From: Afipia sp.
GTDB taxonomy: Bacteria > Pseudomonadota > Alphaproteobacteria > Rhizobiales > Xanthobacteraceae
NCBI GenBank assembly: GCA_024508675.1
Contig: JANINQ010000001.1
Coordinates: 186,001 to 250,000, forward strand
Reading direction: 5' to 3'
DNA length: 64,000 bases
Shown: piece by piece, positions 11,238-20,359 of the stretch
How the letters are laid out: each line of letters starts with the position of its first letter
Position numbering within the stretch: the stretch's first letter is position 1
Position numbers and translations under genes: made by a program
Notes under the pieces: generated by a model
Database searches by the model: none
The model's input: only the letters and a program-made list of their open reading frames with translations
What the model was told of the DNA's origin: nothing

Positions 11238-12200
11238 CTAACCGAGCTTGCGGCCGATGTCGAGGAACTTCTGACGGCGCTGGTTCCGCACTGCTGTCGC
11301 GTCCAGACTGCGCAGATCGTTGAAGGACTGGGCGATGGCATCGCCGGCCCGCGCGATCATGGCGGCCGGATCGCGATGTGCGCCGCCCGGCGGCTCCTTC
11401 AGGATCGTATCGATCACGCCGAAGCGGAGAAGATCCTGCGCGGTGATCTTCATGTTGATCGCCGCTTCCTGTGCCTTGGTCGAATCCCGCCACAGGATCG
11501 AGGCCGCGCCTTCCGGCGAGATCACGCTGTAGACCGCATGTTCGAGCATCAGCACGCGGTTCGCGGTGGCAATGGCGATCGCACCGCCCGAGCCGCCTTC
11601 GCCGATGACCACGGCGACATTGGGCACCCCAAGGTTCAGGCAGGCCTCGGTGGAGCGAGCGATGGCTTCCGCCTGTCCGCGCTCTTCCGCGCCGATGCCG
11701 GGATAGGCGCCGGCGGTATCCACCAGCGACAGAACGGGAATGCCGAAATGATCGGCCATTTCCATCAGGCGCACGGCCTTGCGATAGCCTTCAGGCTTGG
11801 CCATGCCGAAATTGTGCTTGAGGCGGGTCTCCGTGGTCGAGCCCTTCTCCTGACCGATCACGCAGATGCTTTCGCCGCGGAAACGGCCGAAGCCGCCGAC
11901 CAGCGCTTCGTCGTCGCCGAACTTGCGGTCGCCGGCGAGCGGAGTGAATTCGGTGATCAGTTCCTTGATGTAATCGACGCAATGCGGACGCATCGGATGA
12001 CGCGCGACCTGGGTTTTCTGCCAGGGCGTCAGTTCGGCATAGAGATCCTTGAGGGCCTGCGCGGCCTTCTCCTCGATGCGCGAAACTTCCTCGCTGATGT
12101 CGCTGCCGCCGGCGGCAAGCGCGCGCAACTCGTCGATCTTCGAATCGAGTTCGGCGACAGGCTTTTCAAAATCGAGATAACTGCGCATCGGGTCCGGCAT
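11238..12200 (-). CDS. accA: Acetyl-CoA carboxylase carboxyltransferase subunit alpha
   Basis: A 320-residue alpha subunit of the carboxyltransferase that, with AccD, moves carboxyl from biotin to acetyl-CoA to make malonyl-CoA for fatty acid synthesis. Recognisable blocks are [47 protein letters not shown] and the oxyanion region [23 protein letters not shown]. The N-terminus [14 protein letters not shown] matches what I know of relatives, so the ATG at 12200 is secure. The gene is monocistronic here, with xerD ending 156 bases upstream. Confidence 0.97.
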   Translation of the reverse strand: MPDPMRSYLDFEKPVAELDSKIDELRALAAGGSDISEEVSRIEEKAAQALKDLYAELTPWQKTQVARHPMRPHCVDYIKELITEFTPLAGDRKFGDDEALVGGFGRFRGESICVIGQEKGSTTETRLKHNFGMAKPEGYRKAVRLMEMADHFGIPVLSLVDTAGAYPGIGAEERGQAEAIARSTEACLNLGVPNVAVVIGEGGSGGAIAIATANRVLMLEHAVYSVISPEGAASILWRDSTKAQEAAINMKITAQDLLRFGVIDTILKEPPGGAHRDPAAMIARAGDAIAQSFNDLRSLDATAVRNQRRQKFLDIGRKLG

Positions 12201-12355
12201 GTCGCGAATATATAGGGATTGTGGCGCTCAGGCGAAGGGCGTCAGAAAAGGTAATTTCCGTTCCGGAGCGGAGTCTGGAGCGCCTTTCAAGTCAAGAAGC
12301 GGTCCCAAGTCAAGCACCGGAATGAAAAGTGCCAATTTTGCTGGACTTTCAGGGG

Positions 12356-13315
12356 TCATTTGTCTGCCAGCGGATGCAGGTCGCGCACCAGGCTCTTGAG
12401 CCGCTCCTCGACGATATGGGTGTAGATCTGTGTCGTTGAGATGTCGGTATGGCCGAGCAGAGTCTGAACGATTCGCAGGTCCGCTCCATTATGAAGCAGG
12501 TGGGATGCGAAGGCGTGGCGCAGCACATGCGGGCTGATGAGGCGCGGGGCAATGCCCGCCGCCGCGGCAAGCTCCTTGAGATCGCGCGCAAAATGTTGCC
12601 GCGTCAGATGGCCGCTTTCGCCCGATGAGGGAAACAGCCACTTCGACGTTGTCGATGATTTTTTGGATTCCTTCTGCAGGGCATCGAGTGCGGCGAGATA
12701 GTCCGCCATCGCCTGCTTGGAGGACTCGTTGAGCGGAACGAGACGTTCCTTGTTGCCCTTGCCGCGCACCACGATCATGCGCGCATCGCGCCGCGCGGCG
12801 GACAGCGGCAGCGCCACCAGTTCGGACACGCGCAGGCCGGTCGCATATAGGATTTCAAGCAGGCAGGAGAGCCGCAGCGCGCGCAGGGTCTGCAGCGGCG
12901 ACTGATCGGAAATGTTGGCGGAGGCTTTCGCCCGGGTCAGCAGGCGATCGACATCGGCGATGGACAGGACCTTCGGCAGGGCGCGTCCGCGTTTCGGGCC
13001 GGACAGGATTGCTGCGGGATCGTCTGTGCGTACGCGTTCGCTCAGCAGGAAGCGAAACAGATGACGTGTGGACGAGAGCCTGCGCGCGACGCTCGACGAT
13101 TTGAAGCCGCGGGTATCGAGATCGTCGAGGTAGTCGCGCAGCATCTGCGTGTCGGCTGTCTGGAATGATGACTTCTGCCGCGTGAGAAATCCGGACAGGT
13201 CTTCGAGGTCGCCGCGATAGGCATCGAGCGTGTTGACGCCCGCGCCCTGTTCCGCCGCGAGCATGTCGAGAAACAGGGAGATCAGCCGGACGTCGGAAGA
13301 TTTTTCGCCAGCCAT
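12356..13315 (-). CDS. xerD: Site-specific tyrosine recombinase XerD
   Basis: A 319-residue tyrosine recombinase that resolves chromosome dimers at dif together with XerC and FtsK. A SAM-like N-terminal DNA-binding domain covers about residues 8-95. The catalytic set is complete: R162 (ATGLRVSEL), K186 (GKGNKE), H263 and R266 (HVLRHAFASHLL), H289 (LLGHTD) and nucleophile Y298 (STTQIYTH). XerD is preferred to XerC because of the sequence pattern and the aroK neighbourhood; the distinction is not absolute. A 48-codon membrane-protein gene lies 12 bases upstream. Confidence 0.93.
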   Translation of the reverse strand: MAGEKSSDVRLISLFLDMLAAEQGAGVNTLDAYRGDLEDLSGFLTRQKSSFQTADTQMLRDYLDDLDTRGFKSSSVARRLSSTRHLFRFLLSERVRTDDPAAILSGPKRGRALPKVLSIADVDRLLTRAKASANISDQSPLQTLRALRLSCLLEILYATGLRVSELVALPLSAARRDARMIVVRGKGNKERLVPLNESSKQAMADYLAALDALQKESKKSSTTSKWLFPSSGESGHLTRQHFARDLKELAAAAGIAPRLISPHVLRHAFASHLLHNGADLRIVQTLLGHTDISTTQIYTHIVEERLKSLVRDLHPLADK

Positions 13316-13327
13316 GATCCCTCGCGT

Positions 13328-13474
13328 TTATCGCTTGAGGAATCTGTCGGGCGGAACGCTGACCGTCATCTCGCGCGGCTTGGGATTGACGAAGTTGGCC
13401 AGCGCAAAGATGCCGCCATAGATCAGCCCGCCGATGACCGCGACAACCGTCAGGAAGCGAAACAGACTGGGCAT
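13328..13474 (-). CDS. Small conserved single-pass membrane protein (48 aa)
   Basis: A 48-residue open frame beginning MPSLFRFLTVVAVIGGLIYG and ending PPDRFLKR. A hydrophobic helix occupies about residues 7-27, followed by a charged, proline-containing tail. It ends 12 bases before the xerD start on the same strand, so the two are probably co-transcribed. I recall near-identical small proteins next to xerD in Bradyrhizobium relatives, sometimes misannotated as histidine kinase. No function is known. Coding is supported by the sensible membrane topology and this remembered conservation. Confidence 0.8.
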   Translation of the reverse strand: MPSLFRFLTVVAVIGGLIYGGIFALANFVNPKPREMTVSVPPDRFLKR

Positions 13475-13618
13475 CGCAGAAAGCCTCGAATTAACCTTCG
13501 GGGAGCCGCGTCAGCGGCGCGTTAACCAGCGGAACGACGATTCTGCCGTTCCAAAGTACCAACATGTTCGCGCCGTTTCGGCAAGAGTCTCTGGCGGCGG
13601 TAACCGCAGGAGTAGTAT

Positions 13619-14266
13619 ATGTGTCATTTAGTGCCCCCAACCGAGCCACAGATGACCGAGATTGCGGCCAGACAGCAGGACAGCACGACCCGTGAGGGCG
13701 ACATTGTCGCAGCCCTGCACGGTCGTCCGGTCGTGCTTGTCGGCATGATGGGCTCCGGCAAGTCGACCATCGGGCGGCGTCTGGGTGCGCGGCTGCACAT
13801 GCCGTTTCTCGATGCCGATCATGAGATCGAAGTTGCGCATGCGGGACTGACGGTCAGTGAAATTTTCGCACAGCATGGCGAGCCGTATTTCCGCGACGGC
13901 GAGGCGCGGGTGATCGCGCGCCTGCTGGAGAGCGGGCCATGCGTGATCGCGACCGGTGGCGGCGCCTTCATGCGCGAGGAGACTCGCAACAGGATTCACG
14001 ACAAGGCCGTGTCGATCTGGCTGAAAGCGGATGGCGATGTGATCCTCAAGCGCGTCAAGCGCCGCGCCGACAGGCCGCTGCTGCAGACCGCGGACCCCGC
14101 TGCGACCATCGAGCGGCTGATTGCCGAGCGTGGCCCCTTCTATCAACTCGCCGATCTAGCGGTGGCGTCGCGTGACGTGCCGCATGAAAGAATTGTCGAT
14201 GAATGTATCGACGCGCTGTTCGCGCATCTCGTGCCTGGCGGCGCGTCACACTCAAGCGGAACATGA
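13619..14266 (+). CDS. aroK: Shikimate kinase
   Basis: A 215-residue kinase that phosphorylates shikimate at O3 in the chorismate pathway. Walker A is GMMGSGKST at residues 42-50. The shikimate-binding DADHEIE, the ATGGGAF block and the lid RADRPLLQ are all present. The ATG at 13619 is preceded by AGGAG at 13608-13612 with a 6-base spacer, which favours this start over the ATG at 13652. The stop overlaps the aroB start, so the two consecutive-pathway enzymes are translationally coupled. Confidence 0.95.
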   Translation: MCHLVPPTEPQMTEIAARQQDSTTREGDIVAALHGRPVVLVGMMGSGKSTIGRRLGARLHMPFLDADHEIEVAHAGLTVSEIFAQHGEPYFRDGEARVIARLLESGPCVIATGGGAFMREETRNRIHDKAVSIWLKADGDVILKRVKRRADRPLLQTADPAATIERLIAERGPFYQLADLAVASRDVPHERIVDECIDALFAHLVPGGASHSSGT

Positions 14267-15423
14267 TGACAGCTTCAGTCAAGACTTCGAATCCGGTGAC
14301 CGCAGATCCGGTCACTGTCGGCGTCGCTCTCGGCGACCGCGCCTATGACATTGTGATTGGCCGCAATGTGCTGTCCTCGCTCGGCCATCGTATTGCGAAG
14401 TTGCGCCCCGGTGCACGCGTCGCCATCGTGACCGATCGCACGGTTGCAAAGAACTGGCTGTCTCAGACTGAAGGGGCCCTGGCAGCCGCCGGCATTGAGT
14501 CCTCGCGCATCGTGGTCGGCGAGGGTGAAGCGTCAAAAAGCTATGGCGTGTTGCAGGATGTGTCCGAAGGGCTGATCGCCGCGAAGATCGAACGCAACGA
14601 TCTCGTGGTCGCGCTCGGCGGCGGTGTGATTGGCGACCTTGCTGGATTTGCCGCGTCGATTGTCCGGCGCGGTGTCGATTTCGTGCAGGTGCCGACATCT
14701 TTGCTCGCGCAGGTCGACTCCTCGGTGGGCGGCAAGACCGGGATCAATTCGCCGCATGGCAAGAATCTGGTCGGCGCGTTTCATCAGCCGGTGCTGGTGG
14801 TGGCCGATACCGCTGTGCTCGATACCTTATCACCCCGTCAATTTCGGGCAGGTTATGCAGAGGTCGCCAAATACGGCGTGCTCGGCGATCTGGATTTCTT
14901 CAACTGGCTGGATGCAAATCATGCCGGGATTTTCTCGGGCGGTGCGGCGCGTGAACATGCCATCGCCATGAGCTGCCGCGCCAAGGCGGCCATCGTGGCG
15001 CGTGACGAGCGTGAAACCGGCGACCGCGCGCTGCTCAATCTCGGGCATACCTTTGGCCACGCGCTGGAAGCCGCGACCGGTTTCTCCGACCGGCTGTTTC
15101 ATGGCGAGGGCGTTGCTGTCGGCATGGTTCTGGCTGCGGAATTCTCGGCCCGTCTGAACATGATTTCGGCGGCGGACGCCGCGCGCGTGCAGCGTCATCT
15201 CACATCGGTCGGACTGCCGACGCGGTTGCAGGACATTGCGGGCTTTCAGCAGGAAGGTCTCGGCGATGCCGATACGCTGCTGGCCCTGATGGGGCAGGAC
15301 AAGAAGGTGAAGCGCGGCAAGCTGACTTTCATTCTGCTGGAAGAGATCGGCAAGGCCGTCATCGTCAACGATGTCGACCCGGCAAAGGTGCGGGACTTCC
15401 TTCAGGAAAAACTGTCAGGGTAA
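14263..15423 (+). CDS. aroB: 3-dehydroquinate synthase
   Basis: A 386-residue NAD- and zinc-dependent enzyme that closes DAHP to 3-dehydroquinate, the second step of the chorismate pathway. The NAD-binding block VALGGGVIGDLAGFAASIVRRG, VPTSLLAQVDSSVGGKTGIN and the zinc-ligand segments NLGHTFGHALE and FHGEGVAVGM are intact. Translation most likely begins at the ATGATG at 14263/14266, which overlaps the aroK stop codon. An open frame further upstream is shadow. Confidence 0.97.
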   Translation: MMTASVKTSNPVTADPVTVGVALGDRAYDIVIGRNVLSSLGHRIAKLRPGARVAIVTDRTVAKNWLSQTEGALAAAGIESSRIVVGEGEASKSYGVLQDVSEGLIAAKIERNDLVVALGGGVIGDLAGFAASIVRRGVDFVQVPTSLLAQVDSSVGGKTGINSPHGKNLVGAFHQPVLVVADTAVLDTLSPRQFRAGYAEVAKYGVLGDLDFFNWLDANHAGIFSGGAAREHAIAMSCRAKAAIVARDERETGDRALLNLGHTFGHALEAATGFSDRLFHGEGVAVGMVLAAEFSARLNMISAADAARVQRHLTSVGLPTRLQDIAGFQQEGLGDADTLLALMGQDKKVKRGKLTFILLEEIGKAVIVNDVDPAKVRDFLQEKLSG

Positions 15424-15465
15424 TGGATTATTGTCCGGGCGCATGAGGCCGGGACCGGGACAAGC

Positions 15466-16815
15466 ATGAATTCAGCCATCGTCAATCTGCTGATCGCGGT
15501 TCTTTTGCTCGCAGCCAACGCGTTCTATGTCGCGGCGGAATTCGCGCTAGTGAAAAGCCGCGGGTTTCGCGTCAAGGCGATGGCCGAGCAAAACCGCTTC
15601 GGCGCGCGCCTGCTGCAGCAGATGATGGGCAATATCGAGGCCTATCTCGCCTGCTGCCAGCTCGGTATCACCATGGCCTCGCTGGGACTTGGCTGGGTCG
15701 GCGAGCCGACGGTGGCGGCATTGCTCAGGCCGGTGCTCGAGCCGCTGGGCCTGCCCGAATCCGCGCTGCATTTCACCGCTTTTATCACGGGCTTTCTGGT
15801 GTTCTCGTCGCTTCATATCGTGATCGGCGAGCAGGTGCCGAAGACGCTGGCGATCCGCGAACCTATTCCGGTGTCGCAATGGATCGCCTATCCGCTCCAC
15901 GCGTCCTATCTCGTGCTTTATCCGCTGAACTGGCTCTTGAACGGCGCATCGCGCGCGATTTTGCGCGTGCTCGGCGTCAAGGAATCCTCAACGAGCGAAA
16001 TCCTCACGGATTCCGAGATCGAAGGGCTGGTTGAGGAGTCCGCCGAGCACGGCAAGATCGAGAGCGGCGAGGCCGAATACATCCAGAACGTGTTCCGGTT
16101 CGGCGACCTGTCGGTGTCGGACGTGATGGTTCATCGCACCAAGATGGTTAGCGTCAATGTCGATGGCCCGCGCGATGCGGTCATCGAGGCCATTCTCGAC
16201 TCGGAATACACCCGCATTCCGCTCTGGCGGGAAAAGCCGGAAAACATCATTGGCGTCCTGCACGCCAAGGATCTGTTGCGCGCGATCCGCGCCAACGACG
16301 GTGACCTCTCCAAGATCGATGTTGCGGCGCTCGCATTGCCGCCGTGGTTCGTGCCGGAGATGCGTCCGCTATCCGAGCAGCTCAAGGCTTTCCGCCGCCG
16401 CAAGACTCACTTTGCGCTGGTGGTGGATGAATATGGCGAGGTCGAGGGCCTCGTCACCTTGGAAGACATTCTGGAAGAAATCGTCGGCGATATTTCCGAC
16501 GAGCACGACGTTGCGGTCGCTGGCGTGCGCGCGCAACCGGACGGCTCGGTCGTGGTCGATGGATCGGTGCCGATCCGTGATCTCAACCGTGCAATGGACT
16601 GGCATCTGCCGGATGAGGAGGCGACTACAATCGCCGGGCTTGTGATTCACGAGGCGCGTTCGATCCCCGACCGCGGCCAGAGCTTCACGTTCCACGGCTT
16701 CCGTTTCCGCGTGCTCCGCCGCGAACGTAACCGCATCACGGCATTGCGCATCGTGCCGCTGCCGCGCGACAGCGACGTGCCGGAAAAGAAGCCAAGGGCG
16801 GGAACGGCGTTCTAG
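15466..16815 (+). CDS. CNNM/CorC-HlyC family membrane protein (DUF21 + CBS pair)
   Basis: A 449-residue inner-membrane protein. An N-terminal DUF21/CNNM domain with about four helices covers roughly residues 1-190. A CBS pair follows (VSDVMVHRTKMVSV, YTRIPLWREKPENIIGVLHAKDLL, HFALVVDEYGEVEGLVTLEDILEEIVGDI). A C-terminal CorC/HlyC domain ends the protein (VVDGSVPIRDLNRAMDW). Such proteins are linked to magnesium or cobalt efflux; the older name hemolysin is historical. It follows aroB by 42 bases and may be in the same transcript. Confidence 0.9.
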   Translation: MNSAIVNLLIAVLLLAANAFYVAAEFALVKSRGFRVKAMAEQNRFGARLLQQMMGNIEAYLACCQLGITMASLGLGWVGEPTVAALLRPVLEPLGLPESALHFTAFITGFLVFSSLHIVIGEQVPKTLAIREPIPVSQWIAYPLHASYLVLYPLNWLLNGASRAILRVLGVKESSTSEILTDSEIEGLVEESAEHGKIESGEAEYIQNVFRFGDLSVSDVMVHRTKMVSVNVDGPRDAVIEAILDSEYTRIPLWREKPENIIGVLHAKDLLRAIRANDGDLSKIDVAALALPPWFVPEMRPLSEQLKAFRRRKTHFALVVDEYGEVEGLVTLEDILEEIVGDISDEHDVAVAGVRAQPDGSVVVDGSVPIRDLNRAMDWHLPDEEATTIAGLVIHEARSIPDRGQSFTFHGFRFRVLRRERNRITALRIVPLPRDSDVPEKKPRAGTAF

Positions 16816-16828
16816 TCCGCAACCAAGA

Positions 16829-17134
16829 TTAGTGCTTGCAGGCTTCCGCGGGCGCGGGGCGGCGGCTGTTCTCGCCGGGGGTGTGGGCGTGGATCGCCAG
16901 CGCGTGAACGGAGCCGGACAGTTCCGGCGCCAGTAACGTATTTATCATGCGATGGCGGTCGATCCGGGTCTTCCCTTCGAACGCCTTCGATACGATATAA
17001 ACCCTGAAATGCGTTTCACCGCCCGGCCTGTGCCCGGCGTGCCCTTCATGCAAATGGGATTCATCGGCAACGTCGAGGCTTTCCGGCGTGAAAGCTTCGC
17101 TCAACTTATTTGTGATCGTATCCTGGACTGTCAT
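16829..17134 (-). CDS. BolA family protein
   Basis: A 101-residue BolA-like protein with the family core SLDVADESHLHEGHAGH...ETHFRVYIVSKAFEGKTRIDRHRMINTLL in several blocks. It has the conserved FEGK..I.RHR signature and a C-terminal HALAIHAHTP block with the invariant histidine. BolA proteins pair with monothiol glutaredoxins to handle [2Fe-2S] clusters, and some bind DNA. It converges tail-to-tail with the CorC-like gene and is divergent from the J-domain gene at 17276. Confidence 0.92.
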   Translation of the reverse strand: MTVQDTITNKLSEAFTPESLDVADESHLHEGHAGHRPGGETHFRVYIVSKAFEGKTRIDRHRMINTLLAPELSGSVHALAIHAHTPGENSRRPAPAEACKH

Positions 17135-17275
17135 GATCCGCGCAATATCGTGCGTTATTCGCGAAGGTCAATAGCCGTTTCAATTGCGGTTCACCGGTGC
17201 GGCGATGTATACTCCGCGCTCCCGAAAATCCGCTTCGGAATCGAAGCTCGCATTCAGGCATTGTTATCATCCGCC

Positions 17276-17926
17276 ATGGCCATCGACTCATCGAAGTTTT
17301 TCGACAGCATCCGCGTCAAGCCCACCAAGACCGCCGCGAAGCAGAAAGCCGCGCGGGAGGAGATGGTGATGTGCGAGGCTCCGGGTTGCAACAACAGGGG
17401 TGCGCATCGCGCGCCGAAGGGCCGCGGCCATGAAAAGGACTACTGGCATTTCTGCCTCAACCACGTCCGGGAATACAATCAGGGCTACAATTTCTTCCAG
17501 GGCATGAGCGATGAGGCCGTCGCCACCTACCAGAAGGATGCGCAGACCGGCCATCGTCCGACATGGAAGATGGGTCAGAACGGTGCCAAGGGTAAAGGCA
17601 AGTCCGGTCAGGCCAATCTCGATGACGCGGTCGATCCGTTCAGCGTCTTCAGCGAGATGAATGGCCGCGGCGGCCGCTGGCGTTCGAATGCAAAGGCGGA
17701 AGCGCCGAAAGCGGAAACGCGCAAGATCTTCAACGCCGAGAAGAAGGCGCTGCTGGTGATGGGTCTCGGGCCCGACGCCACGCTTGAGACAGTGAAGGCC
17801 AAATACAAGCTGCTGGTTAAGCAGCATCATCCCGATGCCAATGGCGGTGACCGCTCCACCGAGGATCGCCTGATCGAGATCATCAAGGCCTACAACTATC
17901 TCAAGACGGTCGTGCGCGAGGCTTGA
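17276..17926 (+). CDS. J-domain (DnaJ-like) co-chaperone with N-terminal cysteine motif
   Basis: A 216-residue protein starting MAIDSSKFFDSIRVKP. The C-terminal ~60 residues form a J domain with KQHHPDANGGDRSTEDRL, including the essential HPD that stimulates DnaK ATPase. The N-terminal half has CEAPGCNNRGAHRAPKG and HFCLNHVREYNQGYNFF, a possible zinc-binding motif plus a conserved aromatic stretch. An upstream open frame was rejected because it runs through the BolA promoter; the ATG at 17276 begins the conserved part. Its 3' end overlaps the convergent DUF1801 gene by 26 bases. Confidence 0.9.
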   Translation: MAIDSSKFFDSIRVKPTKTAAKQKAAREEMVMCEAPGCNNRGAHRAPKGRGHEKDYWHFCLNHVREYNQGYNFFQGMSDEAVATYQKDAQTGHRPTWKMGQNGAKGKGKSGQANLDDAVDPFSVFSEMNGRGGRWRSNAKAEAPKAETRKIFNAEKKALLVMGLGPDATLETVKAKYKLLVKQHHPDANGGDRSTEDRLIEIIKAYNYLKTVVREA

Positions 17927-18404
17927 GCGCGGTCGCTTTCCTGGTTGAGGTTGCCTTCTTCTTCACGCCGCCGTTGTGCGCAGGATTCTTGCGCGCGTGA
18001 TAGGTCAGCGCCAGCCCGATGCAGTGACGCAGCGCCTTGTCGGGAATTTTATCCGAGACGTCGAACAGGATGCTGCGGTTACCGCCATAGGTCATCTGCG
18101 TCGGATAGAGTTCGCGAAAGGTCGCGACCAGATCGGTCTGGCAGTGGAAATACATCGCGATCCGTCCATCGGACTTCTCACGGTCGATCCGGATAGTGCT
18201 GCCGCTGCCGGATTCTGTGGTGAGATAACTCGGCTGTCCCCATTTCAGGGTTTCTTCCAGCGGTCCCACGCCATCGATGTTTTCGGCGGTGTCGAGGATG
18301 ATCGCACGCAGTTTCATCAGTCTCGCGCGGACATCGTCAGGATAGGCGGCGAACACTTTCGCAACATTGCGGTTCGCGAAAGCGGGGCTGTTCTTTCGTT
18401 TCAC
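17901..18404 (-). CDS. DUF1801 domain-containing protein
   Basis: A 167-residue protein starting with GTG at 18404 (VKRKNSPAFANRNVAKVF). The body matches DUF1801/YdhG-like proteins (LRAIILDTAENIDGVGPLEETLKWGQPSYL ... GRIAMYFHCQTDLVATFRELYP, quoted in parts). The C-terminus is basic and lysine/arginine-rich. The GTG start overlaps the stop of the DedA gene in a GTGA arrangement (18401-18404), which fixes the start better than longer upstream readings. Function of the family is not established. Confidence 0.85.
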   Translation of the reverse strand: MKRKNSPAFANRNVAKVFAAYPDDVRARLMKLRAIILDTAENIDGVGPLEETLKWGQPSYLTTESGSGSTIRIDREKSDGRIAMYFHCQTDLVATFRELYPTQMTYGGNRSILFDVSDKIPDKALRHCIGLALTYHARKNPAHNGGVKKKATSTRKATALKPRARPS

Positions 18405-19084
18405 TGAAAGCCTCCCGGAGGCTTGGAGTCTGCCGCCGCGTGTCGCCGGCTGCGCCATTGCTGCACGCCGACGATAAGGCATCCGATGGCGATGATCCCG
18501 CCCACCAGCGGCAACCCGTAGTGTTCGATTTTCATGCCCCATCGCTCGGCCGCAGAGCCTGCCAGTGTGCCGGACAGGACATGGATGGTTGCCCATATCA
18601 GCACGGCTGCGGCATTCACCGGATAGAACCGCTGCGGCGGCATGCCGAGTGCGCCGGCGGTAATGGGAACCACGGCGCGGACCGGCGGAACGAAGCGCGC
18701 AAGGAACACCGCGAGCGCGCCGTAGCGATAGAAGAAGTCTTCGCTCCTGGCCACCAGCGCCGGGTAATTCGACATCGGCCAGGAGGTCAGAACCCCGCGC
18801 TGGTTAATGCGGCCGATCCAGTAGGCCAGTCCGTCGCCCAGCAGTGCGCCGATGGTCGCGGCCGCCAGCACCGGAGCGAAGCCGAGGCTGCCGGACGGGA
18901 CCAGGGCGCTGAGCGCGACAATGACACTCGATCCCGGAACGAGCGAACCCGCAATGGGCGCGGCCTCGAGCAATGCGGCCAGAAAAATCGCCGCATAGGC
19001 CAGCGCGGCGTGGAGCGAGACGAACCCGATCAACTCATGGAGGTACGAAGTCACCTGATGTCCGGCTCTGGCGCGATTCCTCAA
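18401..19084 (-). CDS. DedA family inner-membrane protein
   Basis: A 227-residue multi-pass membrane protein of the DedA/VTT superfamily, implicated in lipid scrambling, undecaprenyl phosphate recycling and proton-motive-force homeostasis. Conserved blocks are PGSSVIVALSAL, the GDGLAYWIGR region, and FLARFVPPVRAVVPITAGALGM, the family signature with its arginines and prolines. The ATG at 19084 gives the longest reading; a GTG ten codons later (19054) is an equally plausible start. It is coupled to the downstream DUF1801 gene. Confidence 0.88.
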   Translation of the reverse strand: MRNRARAGHQVTSYLHELIGFVSLHAALAYAAIFLAALLEAAPIAGSLVPGSSVIVALSALVPSGSLGFAPVLAAATIGALLGDGLAYWIGRINQRGVLTSWPMSNYPALVARSEDFFYRYGALAVFLARFVPPVRAVVPITAGALGMPPQRFYPVNAAAVLIWATIHVLSGTLAGSAAERWGMKIEHYGLPLVGGIIAIGCLIVGVQQWRSRRHAAADSKPPGGFQ

Positions 19085-19325
19085 AAATCCAGCATAGCCT
19101 CAAATCCGGTGCAAACGGCCAGCTCGCCGAATCCGCTGCGTTCCCCACCAATCGCAGGGCAGACCTACCAAAGCTGCGAAAACTGCCTATCTCAATGAAA
19201 ATACGATGGAACTTTCATCGCGGGGTGGGCTTCTTCCGCTCGCATCTGTCTGCTAGGTTGAGCTACGCACCCCACCCGCAGCAAGTACGACTGGTTTCGG
19301 GAGCATCCGGGACCACGGAGGATTG

Positions 19326-20321
19326 ATGAGCGCCGCCACGACTCTATCCCAGGAAGTCACGAACCTTCCCGACATGAAAGTGTCGGTTCGCCAGGTCTTC
19401 GGCATCGACAGCGACCTCGAGGTTCCTGCCTATTCCAACAGCGATCCCCATGTGCCGGACGTCGACTCGGATTACCGTTTCGACCGCGCCACCACGCTTG
19501 CGATCCTTGCGGGCTTTTCGAAAAATCGCCGTGTCATGGTCACCGGCTTCCATGGCACCGGCAAGTCGACCCACATCGAGCAGGTCGCGGCGCGCCTGAA
19601 CTGGCCATGCGTGCGCGTCAACCTCGACAGCCACATCAGCCGTATCGACCTTGTCGGCAAGGACTCCATCGTCGTGCGCGACGGTAAGCAGGTCACGGAA
19701 TTCCGTGACGGCATTCTGCCGTGGGCGCTTCAGCATAATGTCGCGCTGGTGTTCGACGAATACGACGCCGGCCGCCCGGATGTGATGTTCGTGATTCAGC
19801 GTGTGCTCGAAGTATCGGGCCGCCTGACGCTGCTCGACCAGAACAAGGTCATCAAGCCGCATCCGGCGTTCCGCCTGTTCGCCACTGCCAACACCATCGG
19901 CCTCGGCGATACGTCCGGCCTCTATCACGGCACCCAGCAGATCAACCAGGGCCAGATGGACCGCTGGTCGATCGTCACCACGCTGAACTATCTGCCGCAT
20001 GACAACGAGGTTGAGATCGTGCTGGCCAAGGCCAAGCACTATCAGACCGATGCGGGCCGCGACATCGTCAACAAGATGGTTCGTCTTGCGGACCTGACAC
20101 GCAACGCGTTCGCAAACGGCGATCTCTCCACGGTGATGAGCCCGCGCACGGTCATCACCTGGGCCGAGAACGCCGAGATCTTCGGCGACATCGGCTTTGC
20201 GTTCCGCGTCACCTTCCTCAACAAGTGCGACGAGCTTGAGCGTCCGCTGGTGGCGGAATTCTATCAGCGCTGTTTCAATGCAGAGCTGCCGGAATCCTCG
20301 GTCAACGTCGCGCTGAGCTAA
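19326..20321 (+). CDS. cobS: Cobaltochelatase AAA+ subunit CobS
   Basis: A 331-residue AAA+ ATPase of the aerobic cobaltochelatase CobNST, which inserts cobalt into hydrogenobyrinic acid a,c-diamide during vitamin B12 synthesis. Walker A is GFHGTGKST at residues 74-82, Walker B is [10 protein letters not shown], and sensor 1 is LFATANTIG. The ATG at 19326 has GGAGG at 19317-19321, five bases upstream. CobT follows after 38 bases with a hairpin over its ribosome-binding site. CobN is not in this window. Confidence 0.96.
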   Translation: MSAATTLSQEVTNLPDMKVSVRQVFGIDSDLEVPAYSNSDPHVPDVDSDYRFDRATTLAILAGFSKNRRVMVTGFHGTGKSTHIEQVAARLNWPCVRVNLDSHISRIDLVGKDSIVVRDGKQVTEFRDGILPWALQHNVALVFDEYDAGRPDVMFVIQRVLEVSGRLTLLDQNKVIKPHPAFRLFATANTIGLGDTSGLYHGTQQINQGQMDRWSIVTTLNYLPHDNEVEIVLAKAKHYQTDAGRDIVNKMVRLADLTRNAFANGDLSTVMSPRTVITWAENAEIFGDIGFAFRVTFLNKCDELERPLVAEFYQRCFNAELPESSVNVALS

Positions 20322-20330
20322 GCTGCTTCC

Positions 20331-20350
20331 TCTCCCCGCCCGCGGGGAGG
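20331..20350 (+). promoter_or_regulatory. Intercistronic hairpin masking the cobT Shine-Dalgarno sequence
   Basis: TCTCCCCG (20331-20338) pairs with CGGGGAGG (20343-20350) over 8 contiguous pairs with a 4-base loop. The right arm contains the GGGGAGG ribosome-binding core of cobT, whose ATG is at 20360. Ribosomes finishing cobS at 20321 could open it, which would couple CobT synthesis to CobS. Pairing is seen directly; the regulatory effect is inferred. Confidence 0.5.
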
Positions 20351-20359
20351 AAAGGTGTC

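Noticed and set aside
12356-13315. XerD gene as part of a mobile element or integron
   Set aside because: Surrounded by housekeeping genes (accA, aroK, aroB), complete and with typical XerD motifs; no att-like repeats seen.
19085-19325. A cobalamin riboswitch upstream of cobS
   Set aside because: No B12-box-like conserved core is visible in the 240-base leader.
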